Assembly: GCA_964584415.1 (NCBI GenBank)
Contig: CAZOZX010000052.1
Location: 1-14,167 of the forward strand
Source: PHAA01 sp964584415
GTDB lineage: Bacteria; Bacillota; Syntrophomonadia; Syntrophomonadales; Syntrophomonadaceae
DNA length: 14,167 nt
Direction: 5' to 3'
Positions 1-6,102 of this stretch are shown here, in pieces. Numbering within the stretch: the stretch's first letter is position 1; each line of letters begins with the position of its first letter. Under the pieces are notes generated by a model that ran no database searches, was not told the DNA's origin, and saw nothing but the letters and a program-made list of their open reading frames with translations. The position numbers were made by a program, and so were the translations under genes.

Positions 1-1050
1 TCTACCACGGTTCTCCCCGCTTTATTTCCATTTTTTGTGGTCGCCGAATTACTTGTCAGCCTGCGGTTTGTACATTTATTGGGTATATGGCTTGAACCCA
101 TAATGAGACCTTTATTCAACCTCCCCGGCAGCAGTTCCCTGGTAGTCGTAATGGGATTCACATCAGGCTTCCCGGTGGGTGCATTGCTTACCCGGCAGTT
201 ATACGAACAAAATCTGCTCAGTGATGACGAAGCAGAACGATTGGTTTCTTTCACTAACAACTGCAGTCCCTTGTTTATAATAGGTGCGGTAGGCGTGGGT
301 ATGTTCAGCAGTCCTGTTATAGGCTATTGGTTGGCTGGCGGTCATTATTTATCGAATCTTATCATAGGCCTAATGCTGGGACATAATAGATCGAATCGTG
401 TGGGACTCCGGCCCAGGAGGACCTCCCCCCCGATATCTCTCAATAATAATCCTGAAACGGATAGTGTAGGCAAAATTCTTGGCCAGTCTATTCATAATGC
501 GATTAACAACATTTTAGCCGTGGGAGGATTCATTGTAGTATTTGCAGTATTAACCCGAATGCTTAGTGTATGGCAAATTATGGACTTTGTCGCAGCATTT
601 TTAGCAGACATTTTTGCTGGTTTATACCTAACCTATCCACTTGCTTATGGGCTTTGTATGGGGTTCTTCGAAATAACATTGGGTTCACAGACAACCGCTG
701 CTTCTGCCGTTGCCAACCTTCTGCCATCGCTTTTGATAGTAAGCATTATCCTGTCCTTTAGTGGACTGTCCATTATTGCCCAGGTGATGAGCATTTTGGC
801 CGGAATGCCGGTAAGATTTTGGTTCTACATCCGAGCCCGGGTTATGCAAATATTGCTATCAACTACTATTGTATTCTTTATATACAAAATATTTGGTGCG
901 CAATCTGTACATACTCTGAATATGGGTACTCCACCGGTTTATAAAATGATCTACAGTGTCGATGCCTGGACCATATCTCTCGTTTGTATGTTAATTGGTA
1001 TGTCGATAATTTTCTTGATGATGGGAGCGGCGTGGTATATCCGGCGTTAG
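1..1050 (+). CDS. ylbJ: Sporulation integral membrane protein YlbJ (5' end outside window)
   Basis: Membrane protein of the YlbJ family, which carries a nucleoside-recognition (gate-like) fold and is needed for normal spore formation in Bacillus subtilis. The reading frame is open from base 1, and residues before the first in-frame GTG at 37 (TTVLPALFPFF) already look like the family, so the gene is cut by the window edge and the GTG is not its start. About 349 residues are visible, against roughly 400 for the full family member. Seen in the sequence: hydrophobic segments throughout, a conserved GFTSGFPVGA stretch at about residues 45-55 of the visible part, and NNCSPLFIIGAVGVGMF soon after. 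The stop TAG at 1048-1050 directly abuts the stop of the opposing gene. In B. subtilis ylbJ lies next to rsmD (ylbH) and coaD (ylbI); here only rsmD is near, in opposite orientation. Confidence 0.9.
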   Translation, partial: STTVLPALFPFFVVAELLVSLRFVHLLGIWLEPIMRPLFNLPGSSSLVVVMGFTSGFPVGALLTRQLYEQNLLSDDEAERLVSFTNNCSPLFIIGAVGVGMFSSPVIGYWLAGGHYLSNLIIGLMLGHNRSNRVGLRPRRTSPPISLNNNPETDSVGKILGQSIHNAINNILAVGGFIVVFAVLTRMLSVWQIMDFVAAFLADIFAGLYLTYPLAYGLCMGFFEITLGSQTTAASAVANLLPSLLIVSIILSFSGLSIIAQVMSILAGMPVRFWFYIRARVMQILLSTTIVFFIYKIFGAQSVHTLNMGTPPVYKMIYSVDAWTISLVCMLIGMSIIFLMMGAAWYIRR

Positions 1051-1512
1051 CTATTTATCATCCATTTCTATTTTAATTTGGTCACGGCCTTGTACAACAG
1101 TATCAAGTCCTTTTCGTAATACATATTCGATGTGACCCAAAACCCCATCAGCATATTCTTCGGCATCTCGTCTGATTTGCTGAGACACCCTCTCACTTTT
1201 TGCGATTATCTCTTCCGCCACACTCATAGCGTTTCTGGTAATTTCGCTATCATCTACCATACGCGCTGCTTCACTTTTATATTGCTCGATATATTGGTTA
1301 GCCTCTGTAAACGCATCATTAACTATCCTATCCTTTTCAGAAATCAGCTGTTTGGCTGTTTCCAGCTCTTCCGGCAAAATAGCCCTAATACGGTCTACCC
1401 TATCCAAAAATCGGTTGGTCTCTACCAGAGACTTTCCTCCGGTAAAGGGCATTTTTTTACTGCCTTTTAAAAGAAGCTCCATTTCATCCAGTATACGAAA
1501 TATTTCCATCAT
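1051..1512 (-). CDS. Coiled-coil 'ATPase-like' protein of unknown function
   Basis: A 153-residue acidic, mostly helical protein. The start at 1512 is chosen because AGGAGG lies 9 nt upstream; the frame is open further upstream to 1596, but that part lies inside rsmD. A second ATG follows at once (1509). The N-terminus (MMEIFRILDEMELLLKGS) precedes a conserved-looking segment NRFLDRVDRIRAILPEEL at about residues 33-50, then a long charged heptad-type helix to about residue 120. There is no membrane segment and no nucleotide-binding motif. Similar proteins near rsmD and coaD in clostridia are often annotated as ATPase, ATP-synthase subunit H or DivIVA-like because of their helices (recalled, not searched). 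That label is not functional evidence. The gene overlaps the rsmD 3' end by 29 bp, so the two are probably translated from one message. Confidence 0.8.
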   Translation of the reverse strand: MMEIFRILDEMELLLKGSKKMPFTGGKSLVETNRFLDRVDRIRAILPEELETAKQLISEKDRIVNDAFTEANQYIEQYKSEAARMVDDSEITRNAMSVAEEIIAKSERVSQQIRRDAEEYADGVLGHIEYVLRKGLDTVVQGRDQIKIEMDDK

Positions 1513-2077
1513 CTTTTGGTTCCTCCTCATACCTGCGATAATAATGCAAACTAGATTCCCCGTAGTTGTCATGCCTATATTTTTCCAACGATCCAAAAGA
1601 TGGCATGTCCTTTTTACGAGGAGTTCTGATTACGATGATCCCTCCGGATTCAAGGATATTTATCTGGCTCAATGAGACCATAACGGCTTTAAATAAATTA
1701 TCCTGAGTAAAAGGCGGATCTATATATATTAAGTCGAACTTGACCGACTGCCGGGCAATTCGTCTTAGACCATGAAACACGTCACCACGATAAACATCAT
1801 GACCCATCTCAAATCTGCAGTGGTTCAGATTTTCGCGTATTGCCTTTATCGCATCCGCTGAATTATCGACAAACATAACGTATTGAGCCCCGCGACTCAG
1901 CGCCTCTATTCCTACACTACCGCTTCCGGCGAATAAATCCAACACCGTGGCGCCTATAATCCGCGATCCCCACACATTGAATAAAGCTTCCTTGATCATG
2001 TCCGTTATGGGGCGGGTATTAAGTCCCGGAGGTGCTTTCAATCTTCTGCCTTTAGCTGAACCGGATATTATCCGCAA
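1484..2077 (-). CDS. rsmD: 16S rRNA (guanine-966-N2)-methyltransferase RsmD
   Basis: Methylates N2 of G966 in the 30S subunit using S-adenosylmethionine. The 197 residues are close to the usual 180-190. The SAM-binding loop is LDLFAGSGSVGIEALSRG (residues 46-63), an acidic end-of-strand residue follows at D71, and the catalytic DPPF motif of N-methyltransferases is at 120-123. The C-terminus has the family's Y-G-x-x-x-x-x-Y-Y-R-R pattern near 172-182. The start is a TTG at 2075-2077 with AGGGAG 7 nt upstream; the protein begins MRIISGSAKGRRL, as the family does, so no residues are missing. The 3' end overlaps the coiled-coil gene. In many Firmicutes rsmD is followed by coaD; here it is not. 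Confidence 0.93.
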   Translation of the reverse strand: MRIISGSAKGRRLKAPPGLNTRPITDMIKEALFNVWGSRIIGATVLDLFAGSGSVGIEALSRGAQYVMFVDNSADAIKAIRENLNHCRFEMGHDVYRGDVFHGLRRIARQSVKFDLIYIDPPFTQDNLFKAVMVSLSQINILESGGIIVIRTPRKKDMPSFGSLEKYRHDNYGESSLHYYRRYEEEPKDDGNISYTG

Positions 2078-2143
2078 TTTTTTTCTCCCTTTATGTTTCG
2101 ATTTAAGGATGTAATTACCTCTTTTTATGGTGTCCTAATTTTG

Positions 2144-2152
2144 ATTGTAACA
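2144..2152 (-). promoter_or_regulatory. Possible extended -10 promoter for rsmD
   Basis: On the minus strand TGTTACAAT gives an extended -10 element (TG, one base, TACAAT). No good -35 box is found at 16-18 bp, only a T-run. Transcription would start near 2137, about 60 nt before the rsmD TTG. This is a motif match only. Confidence 0.3.
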
Positions 2153-2277
2153 GAAAATATTTTATTAAAAAATGTCCACACCATGAATAATATTCTAAAT
2201 GTAGGCAAAGATATAGTTACCGGACATAACCGGTAAACAAACCCTCCCCAACAACTTTACAAAATTCTCCTCTCCCC

Positions 2278-2303
2278 AAAATGGCGACTTCGGTCGCCAT
2301 TTT
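2278..2303. terminator. Perfect 11-bp UUCG-loop hairpin, terminator-like on both strands
   Basis: AAAATGGCGAC pairs perfectly with GTCGCCATTTT across a TTCG tetraloop. The A-run on one side and the T-run on the other make it read as a short-tailed intrinsic terminator in either direction. Its position is odd: rsmD leads away to the left and gpr to the right, so no known gene ends here. It may stop antisense or read-through transcripts before the gpr promoter, or end an unseen short RNA. Confidence 0.6.
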
Positions 2304-2340
2304 AACTGCCCTTTGACAATTTATTTCCACAGGATGGATA

Positions 2341-2347
2341 CATTTTA
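2341..2347 (+). promoter_or_regulatory. Candidate sigma-G/F-type -10 element of gpr
   Basis: CATTTTA fits the forespore -10 consensus CATnnTA. It lies 25 bp before the gpr ribosome binding site and would give a leader of about 33 nt. No convincing -35 is present at 17-18 bp upstream. A TTGACA at 2313-2318 is 22 bp away from it, too far for this element. Known biology: gpr is expressed in the forespore under sigma-F/G in Bacillus. Confidence 0.35.
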
Positions 2348-2386
2348 TTGAAAATGATGATAATAAATCCCGAGGAGGTTATGAAT

Positions 2387-3346
2387 GTGAACGATTTTTT
2401 GAAATTATTTAACCTGAATGTAGACCTGGCAGTGGAAGCTCGCGATCTGGTTCGCGGCACTGCCGATACGGAAATTCATGGCGTGGAAGAAAAGGTAGAA
2501 AAACTTGAACAAATCAAAATAACTACTATCGATATCAAAGAAACACAGGCAGCTCAAACTATGGGACGCCCAGTTGGCACCTATATCACCATTGAGGCCC
2601 CGCCCCTCAAAGTCAACGATCCATATGTCAAAGATGAGATAATCGAAGCAATGGCTAAGAGTATGCCTTTATTATTACCGGAAACATTAAAACCACAGGA
2701 TGTGGTGCTTCTGGTAGGACTCGGTAATTGGCGCGCAACTCCGGATGCGCTTGGTCCAAAATTTATCGAATACAGCCCTATTACCCGCCATTATCATCAA
2801 TACGCACCGGAGGCTCTGGTAGAAGGAATGCGCCCTACCTGTGGTATTGCCCCGGGTGTTCTTGGAATTACCGGTTTGGAAACCTTTGATGTTATAAAGG
2901 GGGTAGTTGATAATATCAAACCAGCCGTTCTAATTGTCGTTGATTCTCTTGCGGCCCAGAATGTGGAACGGATTGGCACCACGATTCAGATGAGTAATAC
3001 CGGCATTCAGCCCGGAAGCGGGATCGGTAATTCCCGTCAAGCTCTCACTCAGCAGGAATTAGGAATACCGGTAATTGCGGTCGGCTGCCCCACAATCGTT
3101 AATGCCGCCATTATCACCAATCAGGCTATCCGTCAATACTGTGTAAACAATGGCGTTTCTTTCGTAGAGTCCAGGGCCAATGATACGATAAAAGATATTC
3201 TTTCCTTTTTTGGCGGCAGTCTGACCGTAACTCCCAAGGAGATTGACGACATAATAGAAAATACCTCACGGATATTGGCAATGGGGGTTGCAACCTCACT
3301 TTTCCCGGGTATCTCCCAGGAACAACTTGAACTCTATGCTACCTAA
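2387..3346 (+). CDS. gpr: Germination protease GPR (spore endopeptidase)
   Basis: Cleaves alpha/beta-type small acid-soluble spore proteins early in germination. It is made as an inactive zymogen in the forespore. The start is the GTG at 2387-2389, 8 nt after GAGGAGG; an ATG at 2381 is too close to that site and a TTG at 2348 lies upstream of it. This gives 319 residues, shorter than the roughly 370 of Bacillus. The N-terminal MNDFLKLFNLNVD leads into LAVEARD, the region where Bacillus GPR is autoprocessed, so a pro-peptide of about 13 residues is inferred. D120 (in NWRATPDALGP) and D186 (in VVDSLAA) have the same 66-residue spacing as the two essential aspartates of Bacillus megaterium GPR (127 and 193). 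A SASP gene, its expected substrate, converges on it 114 bp away. Confidence 0.95.
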   Translation: MNDFLKLFNLNVDLAVEARDLVRGTADTEIHGVEEKVEKLEQIKITTIDIKETQAAQTMGRPVGTYITIEAPPLKVNDPYVKDEIIEAMAKSMPLLLPETLKPQDVVLLVGLGNWRATPDALGPKFIEYSPITRHYHQYAPEALVEGMRPTCGIAPGVLGITGLETFDVIKGVVDNIKPAVLIVVDSLAAQNVERIGTTIQMSNTGIQPGSGIGNSRQALTQQELGIPVIAVGCPTIVNAAIITNQAIRQYCVNNGVSFVESRANDTIKDILSFFGGSLTVTPKEIDDIIENTSRILAMGVATSLFPGISQEQLELYAT

Positions 3347-3399
3347 GGCTAACCTAAAGCATGGTTTAAACACTTATTCTCTATTAGCACAGAAATGCA

Positions 3400-3428
3400 A
3401 ACAAGCGGATATGAAGCATCCGCCTGTT
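3400..3428. terminator. Hairpin between convergent gpr and SASP genes
   Basis: AACAAGCGGAT pairs with ATCCGCCTGTT, ten pairs with one A-C mismatch, around the 7-nt loop ATGAAGC. The flanking T-runs are weak and interrupted on both strands. Its place between two converging genes makes a shared bidirectional terminator likely. Confidence 0.5.
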
Positions 3429-3460
3429 CGGTTTAGTATGGTTAGTGTTAGTTAAAGCTA

Positions 3461-3667
3461 TTATTTCAGGCCAGTTTTACCCTGTTCATAGGACTGGATC
3501 ATCTTCTTGACCATCTGGCCACCGATGGAACCAGCTTGTCTTGAGGTCAGATCTCCATTGTAGCCCTGTTTTAAATTAACCCCTACTTCCGAAGCAGATT
3601 CCATTTTGAACTGATCCATGCCAGCTCTTGCTTCAGGAACCAAAAGTCTGTTGCTGCGACTTGCCAT
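3461..3667 (-). CDS. Alpha/beta-type small acid-soluble spore protein
   Basis: DNA-binding protein that coats and protects the spore chromosome and is degraded by GPR at germination. It has 68 residues, the normal size. Both family helices are present: LVPEARAGMDQFKMESASEVGV (broken here only by its length; residues 9-30) and GSIGGQMVKKMIQSYEQ (46-62). The GPR site aligns at E23-S24 in KMESASE; serine after the scissile bond is less usual than isoleucine or a similar bulky residue. The ATG at 3665-3667 has a strong GGAGGTGA site. A sigma-G-like promoter precedes it. Bacillus names such as sspA to sspD cannot be assigned safely. Confidence 0.95.
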   Translation of the reverse strand: MASRSNRLLVPEARAGMDQFKMESASEVGVNLKQGYNGDLTSRQAGSIGGQMVKKMIQSYEQGKTGLK

Positions 3668-3698
3668 TTGATTTCACCTCCTTTATATTTTCTAGTCA

Positions 3699-3727
3699 TA
3701 GTGTTTCCTGCGTCGAATCTTATATGC
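3699..3727 (-). promoter_or_regulatory. Candidate sigma-G promoter of the SASP gene
   Basis: On the minus strand GCATA (3727-3723) and AACACTA (3705-3699) are separated by 17 bp. They resemble the sigma-G -35 (GnATA) and -10 (CATACTA) boxes, with two mismatches in the -10. Transcription would begin near 3692, about 25 nt before the ATG. The match fits the known forespore timing of SASP synthesis. Confidence 0.4.
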
Positions 3728-3738
3728 TAGCAGTTTTT

Positions 3739-3885
3739 TCAATACTTTTTATTTTTTTGCTTAGTATGGATACCCATTTCCTGGCCAACTTCAAATTTTA
3801 GTCTTTCCAGGTTTTGTTGCTGCAAATCATTAGCTGGATTTTTTCCTGATCTTTTATTAGTCTGCTCTCTCTTACTTCCCGTCAC
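3739..3885 (-). CDS. Short SASP-like protein (48 residues)
   Basis: A small gene starting at GTG 3883-3885 with a near-perfect ribosome binding site (AGGAGGTGAT, 7 nt from GGAGG to GTG) and ending with TGA at 3739-3741. The product is very basic and polar, rich in K, N and Q, with a lysine-rich tail. Residues 26-39 read LERLKFEVGQEMGI, which aligns with the first helix and GPR cleavage site of alpha/beta-type SASPs (FKMESASEVGV in the neighbour). The predicted cut would be after E32. The second SASP helix (GxxGGxMVK) is absent, and no downstream frame restores it, so this is a natural short form or a decayed truncation rather than a simple frameshift. It lies 71 bp upstream of the full SASP gene on the same strand. 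The coding call rests on the start site and the motif; the spore function is inferred. Confidence 0.7.
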   Translation of the reverse strand: MTGSKREQTNKRSGKNPANDLQQQNLERLKFEVGQEMGIHTKQKNKKY

Positions 3886-3919
3886 CTTATCACCTCCTGG
3901 AACCTTATCACCATCCTGG
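3884..3919. repeat. Tandem duplication of a ribosome-binding-site segment
   Basis: Two adjacent near-copies, read on the minus strand as CCAGGATGGTGATAAGGT (3919-3902) and CCAGGAGGTGATAAGGT (3900-3884), differ by one inserted base. The inner copy carries the Shine-Dalgarno and the first bases of the GTG start of the short SASP-like gene. In the outer copy the extra T breaks the AGGAGG core. Confidence 0.75.
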
Positions 3920-3922
3920 CAT

Positions 3923-4020
3923 TTTTAAGCCATTTTTCAAAATCATGGCCAAATAATAATACTGCCTGAATTGTTCCGGCAGTATTATGATGGCCTTTAT
4001 TTTAATTTTTAGGCTTAAAA
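3923..4020. repeat. 9-bp inverted repeat enclosing the recG terminator
   Basis: TTTTAAGCC at 3923-3931 and GGCTTAAAA at 4012-4020 are perfect inverted copies about 80 bp apart. A GGCC/GGCC pair (3947-3950 and 3992-3995) and the 11-bp hairpin lie inside them. The whole segment could fold as a nested structure, or be a small non-coding element. No target-site duplication was recognised. Confidence 0.4.
3956..3988 (-). terminator. Terminator hairpin after recG
   Basis: ATAATACTGCC pairs perfectly over 11 bp with GGCAGTATTAT around an 11-nt loop. It starts about 50 nt after the recG stop on the minus strand, followed there by the T-rich TATTT. The tract on the plus side is also T-rich, but no plus-strand gene ends here. 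Confidence 0.6.
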
Positions 4021-4038
4021 TCAGCACATTAAATATTT

Positions 4039-6078
4039 TCAGTTCAAGGTCACGGAAGATAGGGTTCTGAATTTCCTGGCAATGTATTCTATAAGTTCGT
4101 CTCGATTCTTTAGATCATTAATTAAGTCATTTGCCAGTTCCATGGCTTCCAGCAGTATATCCTGATCGCTGACCAAATTGGCTAGCTTCAAATCATTAAT
4201 CCCGTGCTGCCGGACGCCCCAGAAATCACCTGGACCTCGAATTTTTAAGTCTTCATTGGCTAATTGGAAACCATCGGCAGTCTCAACTATTGCTCTCAAC
4301 CGCTGCTTAGCTTCGTCAGTGCCCGGATTTCCAATAAGGACACAATATGACTGCTCTGAACCACGTCCTACTCTGCCGCGCAATTGATGTAATTGTGAGA
4401 TTCCAAATCGTTCTGCGTGCTCTATAAGCATCACAGATGCGTTTTTTACGTCAACTCCAACCTCAATCACCGTGGTAGTAACTAGCAGGTCAATTGATCC
4501 ACTTTTGAACAAATCCATTATTTTTTCTTTTTCCCCGGCTTTCATACGCCCATGTAAGAGTCCAATGTTTACATCCGGGAGGATTATACTGCGCAATTCT
4601 TGATATAAAGACTCGGCAGCCTGCAAATCTTGCTTTTCGGATTCTTCAATAAGCGGGCAGACTATGTAAGCTTGCCGGCCTTTTTTTATTTCTGAATGAA
4701 CAAACCGGTAGGCTTTTCCACGAGATGAGTTGGCAATAAAAATAGTATTGACTGGCAACCGTCCCGGAGGCATCTGATCTATCACGGAGACGTTAAGATT
4801 TCCATACAGGGCCAAGGCCAGTGTTCTCGGAATTGGGGTAGCAGTCATAGCCAAAATATCCGGCATCGATCCTTTATAACCTAATTTTGCCCTCTGTCTG
4901 ACCCCAAAGCGATGCTGCTCATCAATAACAACCAGTCCCAGTCTTCTGAAGACAACTTCATCCTGAATCAGAGCATGAGTGCCAACCAATATATCTATCT
5001 CTCCTCCGGCAATGGCTTCCAGGATAAGCTTCCGCTCCCTTATCGGTGTAGCCCCCGTTAGGCGGGCTACAACTGCCTCGGTACCATTGAAGATATTTAA
5101 CAGGGAATTAAAATGTTGTTCAGCCAGGATCTCGGTTGGAATCATAATTGCCGTCTGGTAGCCGCTGGCTACAGCCCGAGCCATAGCCAGAGCGGCTATG
5201 ACCGTTTTGCCTGATCCAACATCACCCTGCAGCAGCCGGTTCATAATGATCGGGGCAGTCATATCAGCAAATATTTCGTTGGCTGCCCTCTGTTGGGCCC
5301 CGGTTAAGTTATACGGCAAATTGGAAATAATTCGATCAACCAAATCGTTTTCGGGTTCATGGGTAATAGCACCTAAGCCTTCTCCCTGCGATTTGTTCAT
5401 GGCTATATTTAATTCAAATAGAAGCAGCTCTTCAAACACCAACCGACGGCGGGCCTCAAGATAAGCACCTCCCGAGGTGGGAAAATGCAGGTTGCGGATA
5501 GCATAACCTATATTACAAAGGTTATAACGTGAGCGCACATTCTCATCCATTATTTCAGGATAGTAGGGCAGATACTCGTTCAGAGCATTTAGCATAATTT
5601 TGCGGATGTTCCTCTGGTTTAGCCCTTCAGTAAGGGCATAAAGCGGCATTATAGGCAGATCGCTTATTTCGCTGTCAATTATGTCATGTTCAGTCGGATA
5701 TATCTCTAAATTACCATAATTGTTCTTGACGCGACCCATTAAAAATATTTCCTGTCCCACTTTGATCTGGCGTGACAAATAAGGTTGGTTAAACCACACC
5801 GCAGTAATAGAACTGGAAGCATCTTCAATCCTAGCCTTAAAGATATTAAAACCCCGCCTGGTACGGTTGCTATTGGCTGCTGTAATACAGCCCTTAATGC
5901 TTGCCGTGTCCCCTTCAGACAGGGTTGCAATTTTGTCAATATTACTTCGGTTCAGGTAGGTCCGGGGTACGTTCCATAGGACATCAAAAGCGGTTAACAT
6001 CCCTAATTTGGCAAGCATTTTAGTGCGCTGAGGACCGACTCCTTTGATATATTGCACGTCTTCAGTTAAGCTTTTCAT
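4039..6078 (-). CDS. recG: ATP-dependent DNA helicase RecG
   Basis: Branch-migrating helicase that remodels stalled replication forks and Holliday junctions. The 679 residues match the usual length of about 680. The N-terminal part has the helix-hairpin-helix-like IKGVGPQRTKMLAKLG (11-26) and the OB-fold wedge (about 55-135, ITAVWFNQPYL). Helicase motifs follow in order: Walker A GDVGSGKT (285-292), DEQH (386-389), TATPIPRT (412-419) and motif VI QLRGRVGRG (565-573). The RecG-specific PGDFWGVRQHG loop is at 616-626. The ATG at 6076-6078 has AAGGA about 7 nt upstream. It is the third gene of the Asp23-fakA-recG operon, 24 bp after fakA. B. subtilis has the same series with sdaAB genes inserted. 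Confidence 0.97.
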   Translation of the reverse strand: MKSLTEDVQYIKGVGPQRTKMLAKLGMLTAFDVLWNVPRTYLNRSNIDKIATLSEGDTASIKGCITAANSNRTRRGFNIFKARIEDASSSITAVWFNQPYLSRQIKVGQEIFLMGRVKNNYGNLEIYPTEHDIIDSEISDLPIMPLYALTEGLNQRNIRKIMLNALNEYLPYYPEIMDENVRSRYNLCNIGYAIRNLHFPTSGGAYLEARRRLVFEELLLFELNIAMNKSQGEGLGAITHEPENDLVDRIISNLPYNLTGAQQRAANEIFADMTAPIIMNRLLQGDVGSGKTVIAALAMARAVASGYQTAIMIPTEILAEQHFNSLLNIFNGTEAVVARLTGATPIRERKLILEAIAGGEIDILVGTHALIQDEVVFRRLGLVVIDEQHRFGVRQRAKLGYKGSMPDILAMTATPIPRTLALALYGNLNVSVIDQMPPGRLPVNTIFIANSSRGKAYRFVHSEIKKGRQAYIVCPLIEESEKQDLQAAESLYQELRSIILPDVNIGLLHGRMKAGEKEKIMDLFKSGSIDLLVTTTVIEVGVDVKNASVMLIEHAERFGISQLHQLRGRVGRGSEQSYCVLIGNPGTDEAKQRLRAIVETADGFQLANEDLKIRGPGDFWGVRQHGINDLKLANLVSDQDILLEAMELANDLINDLKNRDELIEYIARKFRTLSSVTLN

Positions 6079-6102
6079 TTTCGTTCCTTAGTTTTCTACC
6101 CT

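Larger units (their letters stand above)
2078..2386. other. Divergent intergenic region between rsmD and gpr
   Basis: This 309-bp non-coding stretch separates two genes pointing away from each other. The rsmD half is AT-rich and holds a possible extended -10. The middle, at about 2160-2270, shows nothing recognisable. A perfect UUCG-loop hairpin lies at 2278-2303, followed by a TTGACA-like hexamer at 2313-2318 and a sigma-G-like -10 at 2341-2347. No convincing short reading frame was found. Confidence 0.6.

Noticed and set aside
1513..1596. N-terminal extension of the coiled-coil gene up to 1596
   Set aside because: It lies within rsmD, lacks its own ribosome binding site, and the AGGAGG 9 nt before 1512 fixes a better start.
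2313..2342. Sigma-A promoter for gpr (TTGACA followed by GATACA at 18 bp)
   Set aside because: The -10 matches poorly, and gpr is a forespore gene in studied spore-formers. The CATTTTA forespore-type element fits the position better, though neither is proven.
2348..2383. Earlier starts for gpr (TTG at 2348, ATG at 2381)
   Set aside because: The TTG lies upstream of the only strong Shine-Dalgarno and overlaps the end of the likely -10; the ATG is 2 nt from the Shine-Dalgarno. GTG 2387 has correct spacing and gives an expected zymogen N-terminus.
3886..4038. Possible transposon remnant or MITE around the nested inverted repeats
   Set aside because: No target-site duplication, no transposase fragment, and the inner hairpin is adequately explained as the recG terminator.
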